From assembly GCF_014841115.1 (NCBI RefSeq), contig NZ_JACYTP010000002.1:310001-374000 (forward strand): a stretch of DNA of 64,000 bases. Direction: 5' to 3'. The stretch comes from Photobacterium arenosum (GTDB taxonomy: Bacteria; Pseudomonadota; Gammaproteobacteria; Enterobacterales; Vibrionaceae). This document shows, piece by piece, positions 36,635 to 46,695 of this stretch (its first letter is position 1; each line of letters opens with the position of its first letter). Made by a program: the position numbers and the translations under genes. Under the pieces are notes generated by a model. It was not told where the DNA came from and ran no database searches. It worked only from the letters and a program-made list of their open reading frames with translations.

Positions 36635-36787
36635 ACTGACTACTCCAACATAAAGTTAAACTTGGGAAACAAAGCGATTAAAAAAGGGTTTATTATTTTA
36701 TCCCTGAGCTTTTGTTTCGTTCTGATTGTTAAAATTGCGTATTCAACAAACAAAAGCAACTAAAAATCCCATATCAATGTAATAAAC

Positions 36788-36800
36788 TCACCTTTGGTGA
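36788..36800. repeat. small inverted repeat upstream of asnB
   Basis: TCACC-TTT-GGTGA sits in the 275-base gap between the antiporter end (36910) and asnB start (36634). It could be an operator for asnB. The rest of the gap is AT-rich and otherwise unremarkable; a weak hairpin, ACGGCA/TGCCGT at 36871-36890, may end the antiporter transcript. Confidence 0.35.
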
Positions 36801-36909
36801 ATATTATTTAATTAAATTGAGTTTAACCGAATGAAATCTTAAATCAGGAGGTTTTTGGACCAAATACTGAACGGCAACTTTTGCTGCCGTGCAGTAATCT
36901 TGGGGTCAA

Positions 36910-38499
36910 TTAAAAGGATTTGATGTCGGTAGTCACCGACTCGCAGACATGGCGAGCAAAACCGTTGCCAGCTTCACGATAGATATTAAAAGCGGCATCG
37001 ACGCCCAGCTCTCTTAAGGTCGCTTCTTCATCTTCGTAGCGGGCGATAGCGGCAATCTTTCCTTTATAGCCAAGTTGCCTGATTTGCTCGAGAGCGAACG
37101 CATTTGCCTGGCTGTGCGGCATGGCCAGTAGTATTAACCGCGTCTGATGGCGAGAGACCACCCGGGCCCAGAAGTCTGGGTCGGTCGCATCACCGAGAAT
37201 GACGTGGCGGCCTTCTTTGGCATGTTCTTCCACAGATTCTTCCCGGTTTTCAATACCGACGACTTGCGGACCAAAGCGGCGGATCATTTCTTCATAAGCT
37301 CCGGTACCAATTCGACCCATGCCCAGAATAAGGATCTGTTTATTGCCTAAGTCAATCAGCCTGTCATTGCTGTTGAGCTTGTCCGGCTCAAATTCTTTAA
37401 GCCAGCGGGTACTTTCCATATAGATACGATGGCTGAAACTGTTCAGCGGCGCTGATAACAGGAAAGAGAGCGACACGGCGATAGCGATAGCGACAAGAAA
37501 ATCTCCCGGTAACCAGCCCAGGCTGTAGGCGAGCCCTGCGACAATCAGTCCAAATTCGCTGTAGTTAAAGAGTGTTAAAGTGCCGAGAAGCGAAGTACGT
37601 ACCCGAAAATGGAAGCAATGGAAAACCAGGTAGTAAAGTAAACCTTTTAACGGCAATAAGGCCAGCAGCAATATCGCGAGCCAGAAGCCTGTCCACGTTG
37701 CAGGCTCGGCCAGGCCAATGTTGAGGAAGAAGAAAACCAGCAGAAGCTCTTTGAGGTTAAACAGTGATTTGGACAGCTCAGAGGATTTAGGATGGGCCGC
37801 CAGCATCATTCCCATTATCAGTGCGCCGAGATCGGCTTTCATGCCAACAAAAGTGAACAAACCGGCACCGGCGACAAGCGCCAGGAAAATGCCGTACAGT
37901 ACCAGCATTTCACCATGACCGGCTTTATCCATAATCTTAAACAATGAGGGACGCAGCAGGGGCAATGCGAATAAGGCCAGTGCGGTGATCTCTGGTAGCT
38001 TTCCTGTTGATGCCGTAAGAAATATAACCGCGAAAATATCCTGCATGACGAGAATACCTATGGCGATAGTGCCGTAGGTTGCGTTCAGCTCCCCTTTTTC
38101 CTGCAGCGCCTTGATGGCAAATACTGTGCTGGAAAAAGAGAGGGCAAAGCCCAGCAAAGCGAGCTGTGTTAGCTCTAGCTCGCTAAAGATACCTAAACCG
38201 AGCTGCTTTAAACCGAACAGTGCCAGCGTAAAGATAAGGGTAGTGAGCAGGTTATGTATTGTGGCGCCGGCCCACACCTCTTTTTGTAGCAGGGTTCTGA
38301 CATCAAGCTTTAGCCCGATGCAAAAAAGCAGAAGGGTTACGCCCAGATCAGCGAGTGTATCAATAACAGGTGTGGAGGCGTAACCGAATGAATTTAAAGT
38401 AAATCCTGCCAATAAAAATCCAACTAGTGGCGGGAGCTTGGCACGCAGTGCCAGATAGCCGGCGAGAAACGCGGCGATAATGTAAATCAGATCCATCAT
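36910..38499 (-). CDS. Kef-type cation/proton antiporter with TrkA-N domain (CPA2)
   Basis: This protein of 529 residues has about twelve membrane segments of the CPA2 exchanger fold from residue 3 on (GVTLLLFCIGLKLDVRTL, LLGFALSFSSTVFAIKAL). A C-terminal RCK/TrkA-N Rossmann domain follows (ILILGMGRIGTGAYEEMIRRFG, VILGDATDPDFW). It likely exchanges K+ or Na+ for protons under nucleotide control. The ATG at 38499 (MMDLIYIIAAF) starts directly before the first membrane helix; a longer in-frame start at 38541 is less likely. No glutathione-binding KefC-specific feature could be confirmed. Confidence 0.85.
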   Translation of the reverse strand: MMDLIYIIAAFLAGYLALRAKLPPLVGFLLAGFTLNSFGYASTPVIDTLADLGVTLLLFCIGLKLDVRTLLQKEVWAGATIHNLLTTLIFTLALFGLKQLGLGIFSELELTQLALLGFALSFSSTVFAIKALQEKGELNATYGTIAIGILVMQDIFAVIFLTASTGKLPEITALALFALPLLRPSLFKIMDKAGHGEMLVLYGIFLALVAGAGLFTFVGMKADLGALIMGMMLAAHPKSSELSKSLFNLKELLLVFFFLNIGLAEPATWTGFWLAILLLALLPLKGLLYYLVFHCFHFRVRTSLLGTLTLFNYSEFGLIVAGLAYSLGWLPGDFLVAIAIAVSLSFLLSAPLNSFSHRIYMESTRWLKEFEPDKLNSNDRLIDLGNKQILILGMGRIGTGAYEEMIRRFGPQVVGIENREESVEEHAKEGRHVILGDATDPDFWARVVSRHQTRLILLAMPHSQANAFALEQIRQLGYKGKIAAIARYEDEEATLRELGVDAAFNIYREAGNGFARHVCESVTTDIKSF

Positions 38500-38651
38500 G
38501 AAATGTGATTTCCAGACTATTGATAAGCGTTGGTATTTCAATTAGTTGCATTGATGGGGGAATATAGCACAGGGCATGTCTGTGGCGATACATGCCCTAC
38601 AAAAAACAGGGTTTTTGAGAGGTCAGCCGGGAAGGGGTTCCCGGCGTAGAA

Positions 38652-39866
38652 TTAATCTTCCAGCAGGCGCTGCAGCAGAACGCCATTTAGCATGGCACGT
38701 TTGATCATGGAAAATGCACCAATAGTCGGCTGCGTATAGAGTTGAGACTCAACGATAGGTAACGACTGGTGGAAGGTTGACAGTGATTGGGTTTCAACAC
38801 ATCGGCGGATTGCGGGAAAGATAATGTCCTTGGCTAAGGTGATATTCCCTGCCACAACGATTTTCTGTGGGTTGAACAGGTTAATTGTCATCGCCAGGGC
38901 TTTACCTAGCTGGTAGCCCACTTTGACTAAGGCCTGGGTTGCCAGCTCATCACCCTGATTGGCTGCCTCGCAGATAGCAGGCATAGTGACATCTTCGAGT
39001 TTTTGCAGGCTGCTTGGGTAACCTTGTGCCAGGAGCGCTTTAACATGGCGAATAATCGCCGGATCGGCGGCAACAGTTTCCAGACAGCCAAAGTTACCGC
39101 ACTGGCATTTATCACCGAGTGGGTCAATCTGAATATGGCCGATTTCACCGACGTTGCGGTTATAACCAAGAAATACCTGGCCATTGACGATAATGCCTGC
39201 TCCTGTCCCACGGTGGACACTGATCAGAATGGAGTCGCGGCAGTCCTGGCTGGCGCCAAAATAATGCTCAGCTAATGCCAGCCCGCGGATATCGTTACCG
39301 ACAAAGCAGGAAACGCCATATTTATCAGTAATGATATCTGCCAGAGCCAGAGAGTCGACCGAGATGTTGGGCATGTACTCGACAATGCCTTTTTCCGGGT
39401 CAATCAGGCCTGGAAGGGTAATGCCAAAAGCAATCAGCTCTCTCAGAATGGTCTGATTGGCACCGATAAACTGCCTGATATGCTCAAGTAAGCCATCAAC
39501 CAGTTCTTGTTGATTTGAGTAGGGAAAGTGATGAGCTGTGCCAGCCAGACTCTTACCACCTAAATCGTACAGGGTCAGTTCGATATAATCGCGGCCCAGA
39601 CGGACAGCGACAGAGTGAAAGGGAGCTGCTTCTGTTGTCAGCGAGATGGCTCGTCGGCCACCGGTTGAAGCCTGCTGTGCGACCTCTTTAATGAGGCCGC
39701 GTTCCAGCAACTGGCGGGTTATTTTGGTCACGCTGGCCGGGGCTAATTGACTTACGTCTGCCACTTGTATGCGAGAAATTGGGCCTTGCAAGTCAATGAG
39801 TCGGTAAACCGCTGCACTATTCAGCTGTTTTACCAGGTCGACATTACCGATTTGTCCGCCATTCAT
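38652..39866 (-). CDS. nagC: N-acetylglucosamine repressor NagC (ROK family)
   Basis: This 404-residue ROK regulator has an N-terminal winged helix (GPISRIQVADVSQLAPASVTKITRQLLERGLI) and a sugar-kinase-like C-terminal domain with a zinc-binding CQCGNFGCLE motif. GlcNAc-6-phosphate is the known inducer of NagC, releasing the nagBAC and nagE operators. It starts two bases after nagA, third in nagBAC. Confidence 0.97.
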   Translation of the reverse strand: MNGGQIGNVDLVKQLNSAAVYRLIDLQGPISRIQVADVSQLAPASVTKITRQLLERGLIKEVAQQASTGGRRAISLTTEAAPFHSVAVRLGRDYIELTLYDLGGKSLAGTAHHFPYSNQQELVDGLLEHIRQFIGANQTILRELIAFGITLPGLIDPEKGIVEYMPNISVDSLALADIITDKYGVSCFVGNDIRGLALAEHYFGASQDCRDSILISVHRGTGAGIIVNGQVFLGYNRNVGEIGHIQIDPLGDKCQCGNFGCLETVAADPAIIRHVKALLAQGYPSSLQKLEDVTMPAICEAANQGDELATQALVKVGYQLGKALAMTINLFNPQKIVVAGNITLAKDIIFPAIRRCVETQSLSTFHQSLPIVESQLYTQPTIGAFSMIKRAMLNGVLLQRLLED

Positions 39867-39868
39867 AG

Positions 39869-41005
39869 TTATGTTTGCTCGTATTTTCCGTTAACCACTG
39901 TCGCCCGGACACGGAAATCACGTTCAAAAACTGCCAGGTTAGCCACCATGCCTTTTTTGATAGCCCCCAGTGTCTTATCCATACCTATGGCACGGGCAGG
40001 GTAAAGGGTGGCCATGCGAATCGCTTCGTCCAGGGCAATACCTACATGTTCAACACTGTTTTGAACAGCTTCAATCATTGTCAGGGCTGAACCGCCGAGT
40101 GTGCCATTTTCATCAACACACTTGCCATCGCGGTAATATACTTTCTTACCGACAAAAATAAAGTGATCTATGTCTGCTCCTGCCGGTGCTGTTGCATCTG
40201 TAACCAGAATTAATTTTTCCTTTTTAATTCTGTGGGCTATGCGAATATTGGCGTAGTCGACATGAAAGCCATCGGCGATGATACCTGTGTATACCTCGGG
40301 CGTATCATAGATGGCACCCACCATACCAGGCTCGCGGCCAGCAATGGGTGTCATGGCATTGAACAGATGGGTGGCAAAAGTAACGCCGGCGGCAAACCCT
40401 TTTCGTGCCTCTGCATAGGTCGCATTGGTGTGTCCTGCGGACACGACAATACCAGCCTCTGCGAGTCGCTCAATGTGCTCTGCCGGGGTTTGCTCCGGTG
40501 CCAGTGTCACCTTGGTGATGATGTCAGCGTTCTCGCAAAGTGTAGCGATCATGGCCTCATCTGAGCGCCGGATATGCTCGACACTGTGGATGCCTTTCTT
40601 CATGACATTGAGATAGGGGCCTTCCAGATGCAAACCCAGAGACTGGTGTTGGTAGTGCTTTTCGTAATCACGCGCTGCAGCGATCGCAGCTTTCATATCC
40701 TCATCAGAAGAGGTGATGAGCGTGGGCAAAAAACTCGTACAACCTGATTTCAGGTTTGCCAGATGCATGGTCTGTATGGTGTCTGCAGTGATTTCGTCAT
40801 TAAACATCACTCCACCACAGCCATTAAGCTGAAGGTCGATGAAGCCTGGAGACAGGTTTGCTCCGTCAAGATCCTGAGTGGGCATACCGGCAGGTAGCTC
40901 TGCCTCAGGACATACAGCGTGAATGTTCACTCCGTCAATAATAACAGCGTGGTTATCCAGCACATCGCTACCTGTAAAAATGCGGCAGTTGGTCAGCGCG
41001 TACAT
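39869..41005 (-). CDS. nagA: N-acetylglucosamine-6-phosphate deacetylase
   Basis: This 378-residue amidohydrolase removes acetate from GlcNAc-6-P to give glucosamine-6-P. It has [20 protein letters not shown], the metal-binding [34 protein letters not shown] and [10 protein letters not shown] motifs. The ATG at 41005 (MYALTNCRI) follows AGGAAG; an in-frame GTG two codons earlier is rejected. It lies between nagB (16-base gap) and nagC. Confidence 0.98.
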   Translation of the reverse strand: MYALTNCRIFTGSDVLDNHAVIIDGVNIHAVCPEAELPAGMPTQDLDGANLSPGFIDLQLNGCGGVMFNDEITADTIQTMHLANLKSGCTSFLPTLITSSDEDMKAAIAAARDYEKHYQHQSLGLHLEGPYLNVMKKGIHSVEHIRRSDEAMIATLCENADIITKVTLAPEQTPAEHIERLAEAGIVVSAGHTNATYAEARKGFAAGVTFATHLFNAMTPIAGREPGMVGAIYDTPEVYTGIIADGFHVDYANIRIAHRIKKEKLILVTDATAPAGADIDHFIFVGKKVYYRDGKCVDENGTLGGSALTMIEAVQNSVEHVGIALDEAIRMATLYPARAIGMDKTLGAIKKGMVANLAVFERDFRVRATVVNGKYEQT

Positions 41006-41021
41006 GAACACTTCCTATCAG

Positions 41022-41822
41022 TTAAAGGTGTTTGATGTTTTCTGCTTCCAGTTCCTGGAAATAGCGAACGGTTTTCACTTTCAGTTCCTGTGTGGCAGGG
41101 GCATCGCACACAATCAGTGATTTCGGATGCAATTGCAGCGCAGAGACAGTCCACAAATGGTTTACACAACCCTCTACAGCAGCTTCAAGTGCCTGGGCTT
41201 TGTTATGGCCTGTCACCAGTATCATCACTTCTTCCGCGTCCAGCAGTGTGCCAACCCCGATAGTCAGTGCGTATTTAGGCACTTGTGTTATATCACCATC
41301 AAAGAATCGGGAATTGGCGATGCGGGTATCTTCGGTCAGGGTTTTGATACGTGTACGGGAGGCCAGTGAAGAAGCCGGCTCATTAAACGCAATGTGCCCG
41401 TCGTTGCCAACACCACCCATGAATAGATGGATCTTGCCGAATGATTTAATCTTATCTTCATAACGCTTACATTCTGCTTGGTGATCGTCCGTGTTACCGT
41501 TCAGCAGATTGATATTTTCTTCCTGAATATCAATGTGGTTAAAGAAGTTGTTAAACATGAAGCTGCGGTAGGACTCCGGATGGTCTGAGGATAGGCCAAC
41601 GTACTCATCCATGTTGAATGTCACCACATGTCTGAAACTTACTTCGCCTGCATTATAAAGCTCAATCAGACGTTTGTAGGTGGTCAGAGGGGTACCGCCG
41701 GTGGGCAGACCTAGTACGAATGGACGGTCTGCGGTTGGTTTAAATTTGTTAATACGATCAACAATATAGCGTGCTGACCACAAACCAACTTCGTTCGCGT
41801 TGTTCAGTGGGATAAGTCTCAC
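41022..41822 (-). CDS. nagB: glucosamine-6-phosphate deaminase
   Basis: This 266-residue enzyme converts glucosamine-6-P to fructose-6-P and ammonia. It has [42 protein letters not shown] with the catalytic Asp, and the [23 protein letters not shown] segment. Its length is the same as E. coli NagB (266). It is the first gene of nagBAC and divergent from nagE across a shared regulatory region. Confidence 0.99.
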   Translation of the reverse strand: MRLIPLNNANEVGLWSARYIVDRINKFKPTADRPFVLGLPTGGTPLTTYKRLIELYNAGEVSFRHVVTFNMDEYVGLSSDHPESYRSFMFNNFFNHIDIQEENINLLNGNTDDHQAECKRYEDKIKSFGKIHLFMGGVGNDGHIAFNEPASSLASRTRIKTLTEDTRIANSRFFDGDITQVPKYALTIGVGTLLDAEEVMILVTGHNKAQALEAAVEGCVNHLWTVSALQLHPKSLIVCDAPATQELKVKTVRYFQELEAENIKHL

Positions 41823-41943
41823 GGTAACACCTCGTTGCTAGAAAAGAATACTTGAGAATTTTAGCGGTATATCGCCTTTCTTTCGAATAATAAAATAAGT
41901 TTTATGACCGGGCTAGCAAAATCGCTCAAACCCGCCAAATGCT

Positions 41944-41959
41944 GGTGATTAGGATCACA
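41944..41959. promoter_or_regulatory. candidate CRP-cAMP site between nagB and nagE
   Basis: GGTGA-TTAGGA-TCACA differs from the CRP consensus arms by one base. It lies mid-way in the nagB-nagE divergent region beside the NagC-like operator, the arrangement known for E. coli nag control. Confidence 0.65.
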
Positions 41960-41970
41960 AATGATAAGGT

Positions 41971-41994
41971 TTTAATTTGCGGGGCGAAATTAAA
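41971..41994. promoter_or_regulatory. candidate NagC operator upstream of nagE
   Basis: TTTAATTT and AAATTAAA form a perfect 8-base inverted repeat across a GC-rich eight-base spacer, the T/A-rich-arm and GC-centre pattern of NagC sites. A second, weaker inverted repeat (AACTTA at 42007 and TAAGTT at 42032) lies nearer nagE and could support looping. Confidence 0.65.
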
Positions 41995-42077
41995 GGCATA
42001 CACTGCAACTTACTTAATCGGGTAGCTAAAATAAGTTATCTCAACCGCATCTAAGAAAACCATAGGGGGAACTAAGG

Positions 42078-43568
42078 GTGAATATTCTTGGATATTTTCA
42101 GAAAGTAGGTAAGGCTTTGATGGTGCCGGTCGCCACGTTGCCTGCCGCCGCAATACTCATGGGTATAGGTTACTGGATTGATCCGAACGGCTGGGGTGCC
42201 AACAGTGCACTGGCAGCTTTCCTGATCAAAGCCGGTGGCGCGATTATCGAAAACATGTCTGTACTGTTTGCTGTCGGTGTCGCATACGGTATGTCAAAAG
42301 ATAAAGATGGTGCAGCAGCACTTTCCGGTTTCGTTGGCTATCTTGTTGTCACCACTCTTTGTTCTCCAGCGGCCGTTGCTCAAATTCAGGGTATCGACCC
42401 AAGTGCTGTTCCTGCGGCATTCGGTAAAATTGAAAACCAGTTCGTCGGTATTCTGGTAGGTATCGTCTCGGCTGAGCTGTATAACCGTTACTCAACGGTT
42501 GAACTGCACAAGGCACTGGCTTTCTTCAGTGGCAAACGTCTGGTGCCTATCCTGACATCCATTGCCGGTATCTTCCTGGCATTTGTCCTGATGTACGTAT
42601 GGCCTCACGTCTACGGCGGTCTGGTTCACTTCGGTGAAGGTATCCAGGGCCTGGGTGATGTAGGTGCGGGTCTGTACGCCTTCTTCAACCGCCTGCTGAT
42701 CCCTGTTGGTCTGCACCATGCACTGAACTCAGTATTCTGGTTCGATGTTGCGGGTATTAATGACTTGCCGAACTTCCTTGGTGGCGCTAAGTCTATTGCT
42801 GACGGTGTAGCTGTACCTGGTCAGACAGGTATCTACATGGGTGGCTTCTTCCCTATTATGATGTTCGGTCTGCCTGGTGCGGCACTGGCTATGTATCACA
42901 CAGCTAAACCTGAGAACAAAGAGAAAGTCGCGTCTATCATGATTGCCGCTGCCTTCGCTTCATTCTTCACAGGTGTTACTGAGCCTCTGGAATTTGCCTT
43001 CATGTTCCTGGCGCCAGCACTGTATGTGGTTCACGCCGTTCTGACCGGTATCTCTGTATATATCGCAGCCAGCATGCAGTGGATTTCCGGCTTCGGTTTC
43101 TCTGCCGGTATGGTTGATATGGTACTGCAATCGAAAAACCCGCTGGCAACTCAATGGTACATGCTGATTGTTCAGGGCCTGGTATTCTTTGCGATTTACT
43201 ATGCGATCTTCCGTTTCGCTATCGTGAAGTTCAATCTTAAAACACCGGGTCGTGAAGATACTGATTCAGATGAAGTGCTGGCTTCTGGTTCTCAGGAAAC
43301 TGGTGAGCTGGCAAAACAATATCTGAAAGCCCTGGGTGGTCACGGCAACCTGGAAAATATTGATGCCTGTATCACTCGTCTGCGCCTGACACTGAAAGAC
43401 AGCAGTCTGGCTGACGAGAAAACACTGAAAGCACTGGGTGCTATGGGTGTTGTGAAATTAGGTTCAAATAACCTGCAAGTTATTCTTGGCCCACTGGCTG
43501 AGATCGTTGCCGGTGAGATGAAGAAAATCCCGGCGTCAGAAGACCTGTCTGCAGTTAAACTGCCATAA
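42078..43568 (+). CDS. nagE: PTS N-acetylglucosamine transporter, EIICB (no EIIA)
   Basis: This 496-residue PTS permease has an EIIC membrane domain (residues 1 to about 375, including TGVTEPLEFAFMFLAP) and a C-terminal EIIB domain with the phosphorylatable Cys near residue 431 (NIDACITRLRLTL). It lacks the EIIA domain of the 648-residue E. coli protein, so a separate EIIA(Glc) must supply phosphate. It starts with GTG at 42078 after AGGGGGA. It is divergent from nagBAC and ends at a terminator. Confidence 0.97.
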   Translation: MNILGYFQKVGKALMVPVATLPAAAILMGIGYWIDPNGWGANSALAAFLIKAGGAIIENMSVLFAVGVAYGMSKDKDGAAALSGFVGYLVVTTLCSPAAVAQIQGIDPSAVPAAFGKIENQFVGILVGIVSAELYNRYSTVELHKALAFFSGKRLVPILTSIAGIFLAFVLMYVWPHVYGGLVHFGEGIQGLGDVGAGLYAFFNRLLIPVGLHHALNSVFWFDVAGINDLPNFLGGAKSIADGVAVPGQTGIYMGGFFPIMMFGLPGAALAMYHTAKPENKEKVASIMIAAAFASFFTGVTEPLEFAFMFLAPALYVVHAVLTGISVYIAASMQWISGFGFSAGMVDMVLQSKNPLATQWYMLIVQGLVFFAIYYAIFRFAIVKFNLKTPGREDTDSDEVLASGSQETGELAKQYLKALGGHGNLENIDACITRLRLTLKDSSLADEKTLKALGAMGVVKLGSNNLQVILGPLAEIVAGEMKKIPASEDLSAVKLP

Positions 43569-43608
43569 TAGACAGTTAATCTGATAGCGAAAGATAACTG
43601 AAAGTGAG

Positions 43609-43636
43609 GCCGGCCCGTCAGGGTCGGCTTTTTTTT
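43609..43636 (+). terminator. Rho-independent terminator after nagE
   Basis: GCCGGCCC, GTCA loop, GGGTCGGC (one G-U), then eight T, about 40 bases after nagE. Confidence 0.9.
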
Positions 43637-43736
43637 GCCCTAATCATGATTCAATGCACACTAATTGTTGAGTCATGACCTGTATTTGTGGATCATAACA
43701 GGTTCGAAGATCCTTTTAGCGCACGAGGTGTAATTG

Positions 43737-45398
43737 ATGAGTGAATCTGAAGCTCGTCCAAGCAATTTTATCCGCCAGATTATTGATGCGGATTTAGCCA
43801 GTGGTAAGCACACCAGCGTCCACACACGTTTTCCGCCTGAGCCGAATGGTTACCTGCATATCGGCCATGCGAAGTCTATCTGCCTGAACTTTGGTATTGC
43901 TCAGGATTACCAGGGACAATGTAATCTGCGTTTTGATGACACAAACCCAGAAAAAGAAGACATCGAATACGTAGAGTCGATTAAGAAAGACGTAAACTGG
44001 CTGGGCTTTGAGTGGAGCGGTGAGATTTGCTACTCATCTAACTACTTCGATCAGCTGTATGGCTACGCTTTGGAACTGATCAACAAAGGCCTGGCGTATG
44101 TTGATGAACTCACACCAGAAGAAATGCGTGAGTATCGCGGCACGTTGACTGAGCCGGGTAAACCAAGCCCCTATCGTGACCGTCCTGTGGCCGAGAATCT
44201 GGCGCAGTTCGAGAAAATGAAAAATGGCGAAGTCGAAGAAGGCAAAATGTCGCTTCGGGCCAAGATTGATATGGCATCGCCGTTTATGGTTATGCGTGAT
44301 CCTGTGCTGTACCGCGTACGCTTCGCAACTCACCATCAGACAGGTGATAAGTGGTGCATCTATCCGATGTACGATTTCACCCACTGTATCTCTGATGCGC
44401 TGGAAGGTATTACGCACTCGCTGTGTACCCTGGAATTCCAGGACAACCGTCGTCTGTACGATTGGGTGCTGGATAACATTACTATTGAGTCTCAACCTCG
44501 TCAGTATGAATTCAGCCGCCTGAACCTGGAATATACAGTCATGTCCAAGCGCAAGCTGAACCAGCTGGTGACTGAACAGCTGGTTTCAGGCTGGGATGAT
44601 CCTCGCATGCCGACAATTTCGGGCTTACGTCGACGTGGCTTTACGGCTGCTTCTATTCGTGAGTTTTGTCAGCGTATTGGTGTCACCAAGCAGGACAATA
44701 CCATTGAGATGAGCTCTCTTGAATCGTGTATCCGTGACGATTTGAACGAGAACGCACCTCGGGCCATGGCCGTGTTGGATCCGGTGAAGTTAGTGATCGA
44801 AAACTTTGGTGATACGGAAATTCTCACCGTGGGTAATCATCCTAATAAACCCGAAATGGGTGAGCGTGAAGTGCCATTTAGCCGTGATCTGTACATTGAA
44901 CGTGAAGATTTCCGTGAAGAAGGCAATAAGAAGTACAAGCGTTTAGTCTTGGGTAAAGAAGTACGCTTACGTGGTGCGTATGTCATTAAAGCCGAGCGGG
45001 TTGAGAAAGATGCCGACGGTAAGATTACCACTATTTTCTGTACCTATGATGCTGATACGCTGGGTAAAAATCCTGAAGATGGCCGCAAAGTGAAAGGCGT
45101 GATTCACTGGGTGTCAGCAGAAAAGGCACTGCCTGCTGAAATTCGCCTGTATGATCGTTTGTTCACTGTACCTAACCCGGGTGCAGCAGAGGACTTTGCT
45201 TCGACGATTAACCCGGATTCACTGATCGTGATGAATGGTTTTGTCGAGCCGAGCCTGGCAGCAGCTGCGCCTGAGCATGCATTCCAGTTTGAACGTATGG
45301 GCTATTTCTGTGCGGATAACAAAGATTCATCGGCTGAGCACTTAGTGTTCAACCGAACTGTGGGTCTGCGTGATTCATGGGCAAAAATTGCAGACTGA
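43737..45398 (+). CDS. glnS: glutaminyl-tRNA synthetase
   Basis: This 553-residue class I synthetase charges tRNA(Gln). It has the HIGH motif in [21 protein letters not shown] and the KMSKS equivalent [11 protein letters not shown], plus [12 protein letters not shown] and the GlnRS beta-barrel anticodon-binding half. The ATG at 43737 ([10 protein letters not shown]) has a GAGGTG ribosome binding site; a TTG one codon before is rejected. The length matches E. coli GlnS (554). It follows nagE, as in E. coli. Confidence 0.99.
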   Translation: MSESEARPSNFIRQIIDADLASGKHTSVHTRFPPEPNGYLHIGHAKSICLNFGIAQDYQGQCNLRFDDTNPEKEDIEYVESIKKDVNWLGFEWSGEICYSSNYFDQLYGYALELINKGLAYVDELTPEEMREYRGTLTEPGKPSPYRDRPVAENLAQFEKMKNGEVEEGKMSLRAKIDMASPFMVMRDPVLYRVRFATHHQTGDKWCIYPMYDFTHCISDALEGITHSLCTLEFQDNRRLYDWVLDNITIESQPRQYEFSRLNLEYTVMSKRKLNQLVTEQLVSGWDDPRMPTISGLRRRGFTAASIREFCQRIGVTKQDNTIEMSSLESCIRDDLNENAPRAMAVLDPVKLVIENFGDTEILTVGNHPNKPEMGEREVPFSRDLYIEREDFREEGNKKYKRLVLGKEVRLRGAYVIKAERVEKDADGKITTIFCTYDADTLGKNPEDGRKVKGVIHWVSAEKALPAEIRLYDRLFTVPNPGAAEDFASTINPDSLIVMNGFVEPSLAAAAPEHAFQFERMGYFCADNKDSSAEHLVFNRTVGLRDSWAKIAD

Positions 45399-45434
45399 TG
45401 GACTCAGATTGTGATTTGATTGTTGCCTGATCTA

Positions 45435-45462
45435 AAAAAACCAGCCATATGGCTGGTTTTTT
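45435..45462. terminator. bidirectional terminator between glnS and fur
   Basis: AAAAAACCAGCC, ATAT loop, GGCTGGTTTTTT. It ends 16 bases before the fur stop codon and suits both convergent genes. Confidence 0.92.
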
Positions 45463-45478
45463 ATCGATGTAAGCGTGA

Positions 45479-45928
45479 TTATTTATTTTCGTTGTGCAGG
45501 CTTTCATCTTTATTACAATCACCGGCAGTGCAGTGACCATACAGATAAAGGCTGTGGTTGGTCAGACGTATGTTATAGCGTTCGGCGACCTGCTTCTGAC
45601 GATCTTCAATAATATCGTCAGAGAATTCAATGACTTTACCACAGTCCAGGCAAACCAGATGATCGTGGTGGTGCTGGGTAGACAGTTCAAATACCGACTT
45701 GCCACCTTCAAAATGGTGACGGGTGACAATTCCTGCATCATCAAATTGGTTCAGCACTCGGTAAACAGTGGCCAGGCCAATCTCTTCACCAATATCGATC
45801 AACTTTTTGTATAAATCTTCGGCACTGATATGTTGGCACTCAGGATTCTGAAGTACTTCCAAAATTTTCAGACGCGGAAGTGTGACTTTTAATCCTGCTT
45901 GTTTAAGTGCTTGGTTGTTATCTGACAT
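45479..45928 (-). CDS. fur: ferric uptake regulator Fur
   Basis: This 149-residue iron-responsive repressor has an N-terminal winged helix (LKQAGLKVTLPRLKILEVLQ, EIGLATVYRVLNQFDDAGIV), the metal site THHHDHLVCLDCGKVIEF, and a C-terminal Cys/His region. With Fe2+ it represses iron-uptake genes. An AAAGGAAA ribosome binding site precedes the ATG. The message carries a predicted leader hairpin at 45948-45974. No obvious Fur box was recognised upstream. Confidence 0.99.
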   Translation of the reverse strand: MSDNNQALKQAGLKVTLPRLKILEVLQNPECQHISAEDLYKKLIDIGEEIGLATVYRVLNQFDDAGIVTRHHFEGGKSVFELSTQHHHDHLVCLDCGKVIEFSDDIIEDRQKQVAERYNIRLTNHSLYLYGHCTAGDCNKDESLHNENK

Positions 45929-45947
45929 TCGAGTTTCCTTTGGCTAG

Positions 45948-45974
45948 CCGTAACAGGAAAATGGAAGGTTACGG
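45948..45974 (-). promoter_or_regulatory. leader hairpin upstream of fur
   Basis: CCGTAAC and GTTACGG are exact complements 13 bases apart, ending about 20 bases before the fur ATG on the minus strand. The hairpin would lie just before the AAAGGAAA ribosome binding site. It may affect translation or be an operator. Confidence 0.45.
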
Positions 45975-46130
45975 TAGTCTTTCTCATATCTGTTCATTAT
46001 AAGTGACGACAGCACAACAATAAACCTTAATGCTTAATGGGTCTAGGAAAGTTGTGACTTTTATTCGCCTGATATAAATGTTAAAAAGGCATACTATACT
46101 CATCGTACCAGATCATAAGGACGCGTTGGT

Positions 46131-46649
46131 GTGAATAAGTTCTATAAGCCCGGTATCGTAAAATTTGCGCTCAATATCTGGCCACCTTTCTGGGGGGCTG
46201 GCATTCGAATCCTGCACATCAGTGAAGATTTCCGGCATGTGGAAATTTGCCTGAAGTTGAGATGGTGGAATAAGAATGCCAACAGGACCCAGTATGGTGG
46301 CAGTATTTTTTCACTGACCGACCCTGTTTATGCCTTGATGCTGATGGGTATCCTCGGGAAAGAGTATTTTGTCTGGGATAAACAGGCCGAAGTGAACTTT
46401 CTTAAGCCTGGCCAGACAGATTTGAAAGCGGTGTTCACTATCTCAGATCAGTGTATTGAGGATATAAAACGCTCCACTGCCAGCGGAGATAAATATTTTC
46501 CTGAATTTGTCGTCAATGTTGCTGATAGCAAAGGTGAGGTAGTTGCCCAAGTGAAGCGCGTGCTTTATGTACGTAAGAAACCACAGTACCGGAATGCAGA
46601 GCTTGAAGAAGGTGAAAACTGTTCGAGTGAGTGTGTCAGTGAGCAATAA
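46131..46649 (+). CDS. DUF4442 family hotdog-fold protein
   Basis: This 172-residue protein resembles DUF4442/acyl-CoA thioesterase-like hotdog proteins: WPPFWGAGIRILHISEDFRHVEICLKLRWWNKN, then GGSIFSLTDPVYALMLMGILG, then AEVNFLKPG. A thioesterase-like role on acyl thioesters is possible but no substrate is known. The start is GTG at 46131 with an ATAAGGA ribosome binding site eight bases upstream. It stands alone and is convergent with fldA across a terminator. Confidence 0.78.
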   Translation: MNKFYKPGIVKFALNIWPPFWGAGIRILHISEDFRHVEICLKLRWWNKNANRTQYGGSIFSLTDPVYALMLMGILGKEYFVWDKQAEVNFLKPGQTDLKAVFTISDQCIEDIKRSTASGDKYFPEFVVNVADSKGEVVAQVKRVLYVRKKPQYRNAELEEGENCSSECVSEQ

Positions 46650-46671
46650 AAAAACGCGCCTCGGCGCGTTT
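46648..46671. terminator. bidirectional terminator between the DUF4442 gene and fldA
   Basis: AAAAACGCGCC and GGCGCGTTTTT flank two bases; functionally a GC stem with A- and T-runs on both sides. Confidence 0.85.
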
Positions 46672-46695
46672 TTAACAACCTAGCGGTTAGATCAG

